Below are positions 6,134 through 6,219 of a DNA stretch of 6,219 bases, one piece after another (within the stretch, counting starts at the first letter, position 1; the number at the start of each line of letters is the position of its first letter). The stretch spans positions 1 to 6,219 of the forward strand of contig JAJZNH010000081.1 in the NCBI GenBank assembly GCA_021811745.1. Reading direction: 5' to 3'. This DNA is from Acidobacteriota bacterium. Lineage in GTDB: Bacteria > Acidobacteriota > Terriglobia > Terriglobales > Acidobacteriaceae. The position numbers and the translations under genes are program-made. The notes under the pieces are model-generated. The model had not been told where the DNA came from and did not search any database. It worked only from the letters and a program-made list of their open reading frames with translations.

Positions 6134-6152
6134 GGGCCGGGAACTCCGGCCC
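6134..6152. other. Strong GC hairpin near the right edge
   Basis: GGGCCGG (6134-6140) and CCGGCCC (6146-6152) are perfect 7-bp arms with a 5-nt loop. An outer AGCGC (6120-6124) can also pair with GCGCT (6153-6157) across a 9-nt bulge. There is no T-run on either strand. It could be the end of a transcript entering from the right, or a leader structure. The surrounding 6074-6219 shows no gene that I can support. Confidence 0.4.
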
Positions 6153-6219
6153 GCGCTCCTGTTAGGCTGGAGATGGCACCCTCGCGACCGGCTCTCGGGT
6201 GACGGTCGAGCTAGGTTTG

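Noticed and set aside
6074..6219. Possible small RNA gene (SRP RNA or tRNA) at the right edge
   Set aside because: No T-loop, GGAA-type SRP tetraloop context or cloverleaf could be assembled; only a simple GC hairpin is present.

Overview
The window looks like an ordinary chromosomal segment of a GC-rich Gram-negative bacterium, most likely an Acidobacteriota member of the Terriglobia type. That assignment is inference. It rests on the wording of the AsmA-like protein, the HAD phosphatase and the MetK as I remember acidobacterial homologues, on the overall GC-richness, and on a signal-peptide-bearing (periplasmic) alpha-carbonic anhydrase. I see no transposase, integrase, phage gene, CRISPR array, tRNA or rRNA.

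Layout from left to right. (1) Bases 1-2084, plus strand: the C-terminal 693 residues of an AsmA-family envelope protein whose start lies outside the window. (2) Bases 2085-2414: an intergenic stretch with a 9-bp hairpin just after the AsmA stop and no convincing gene. (3) Bases 2415-3098, plus strand: a complete HAD-superfamily sugar/polyol-phosphate phosphatase, probably leaderless, with a TAGAAT box ending 6 nt before its ATG. (4) Bases 3138-3884, minus strand: a complete secreted alpha-class carbonic anhydrase, convergent with the HAD gene across a 39-nt gap. (5) Bases 4048-5211, minus strand: metK, S-adenosylmethionine synthetase, starting with TTG and ending at a clear intrinsic terminator (3998-4028). 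(6) Bases 5441-5950, minus strand: a small RodZ-like protein with an N-terminal helix-turn-helix and one transmembrane helix, followed by its own intrinsic terminator (5407-5433). (7) Bases 5951-6219: upstream region of that gene, with a candidate promoter containing a dyad, a G-rich tract and a strong hairpin near the window edge.

The three minus-strand genes lie in the order HTH protein, metK, carbonic anhydrase. Two of the gaps hold hairpin-plus-T-run terminators and each gap holds promoter-like boxes, so they look like three separate transcription units rather than one operon. No shared pathway links the five genes: envelope biogenesis (AsmA, RodZ-like), phosphate-ester hydrolysis (HAD), CO2/bicarbonate interconversion (carbonic anhydrase) and methyl-donor synthesis (MetK).

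I did not find a convincing new multi-gene system. The observation most worth checking is in MetK. The arginine that lies in the active site of the E. coli enzyme (Arg244, mature numbering) is replaced by glycine, and the nearby GGG-A-F-S-G-K-D signature reads GGG-A-I-A-G-K-D, although all other catalytic motifs are intact. The second is a repeated architecture in which a G-quadruplex-capable tract, on the template strand, sits just upstream of the predicted promoters of both metK and the HTH gene.
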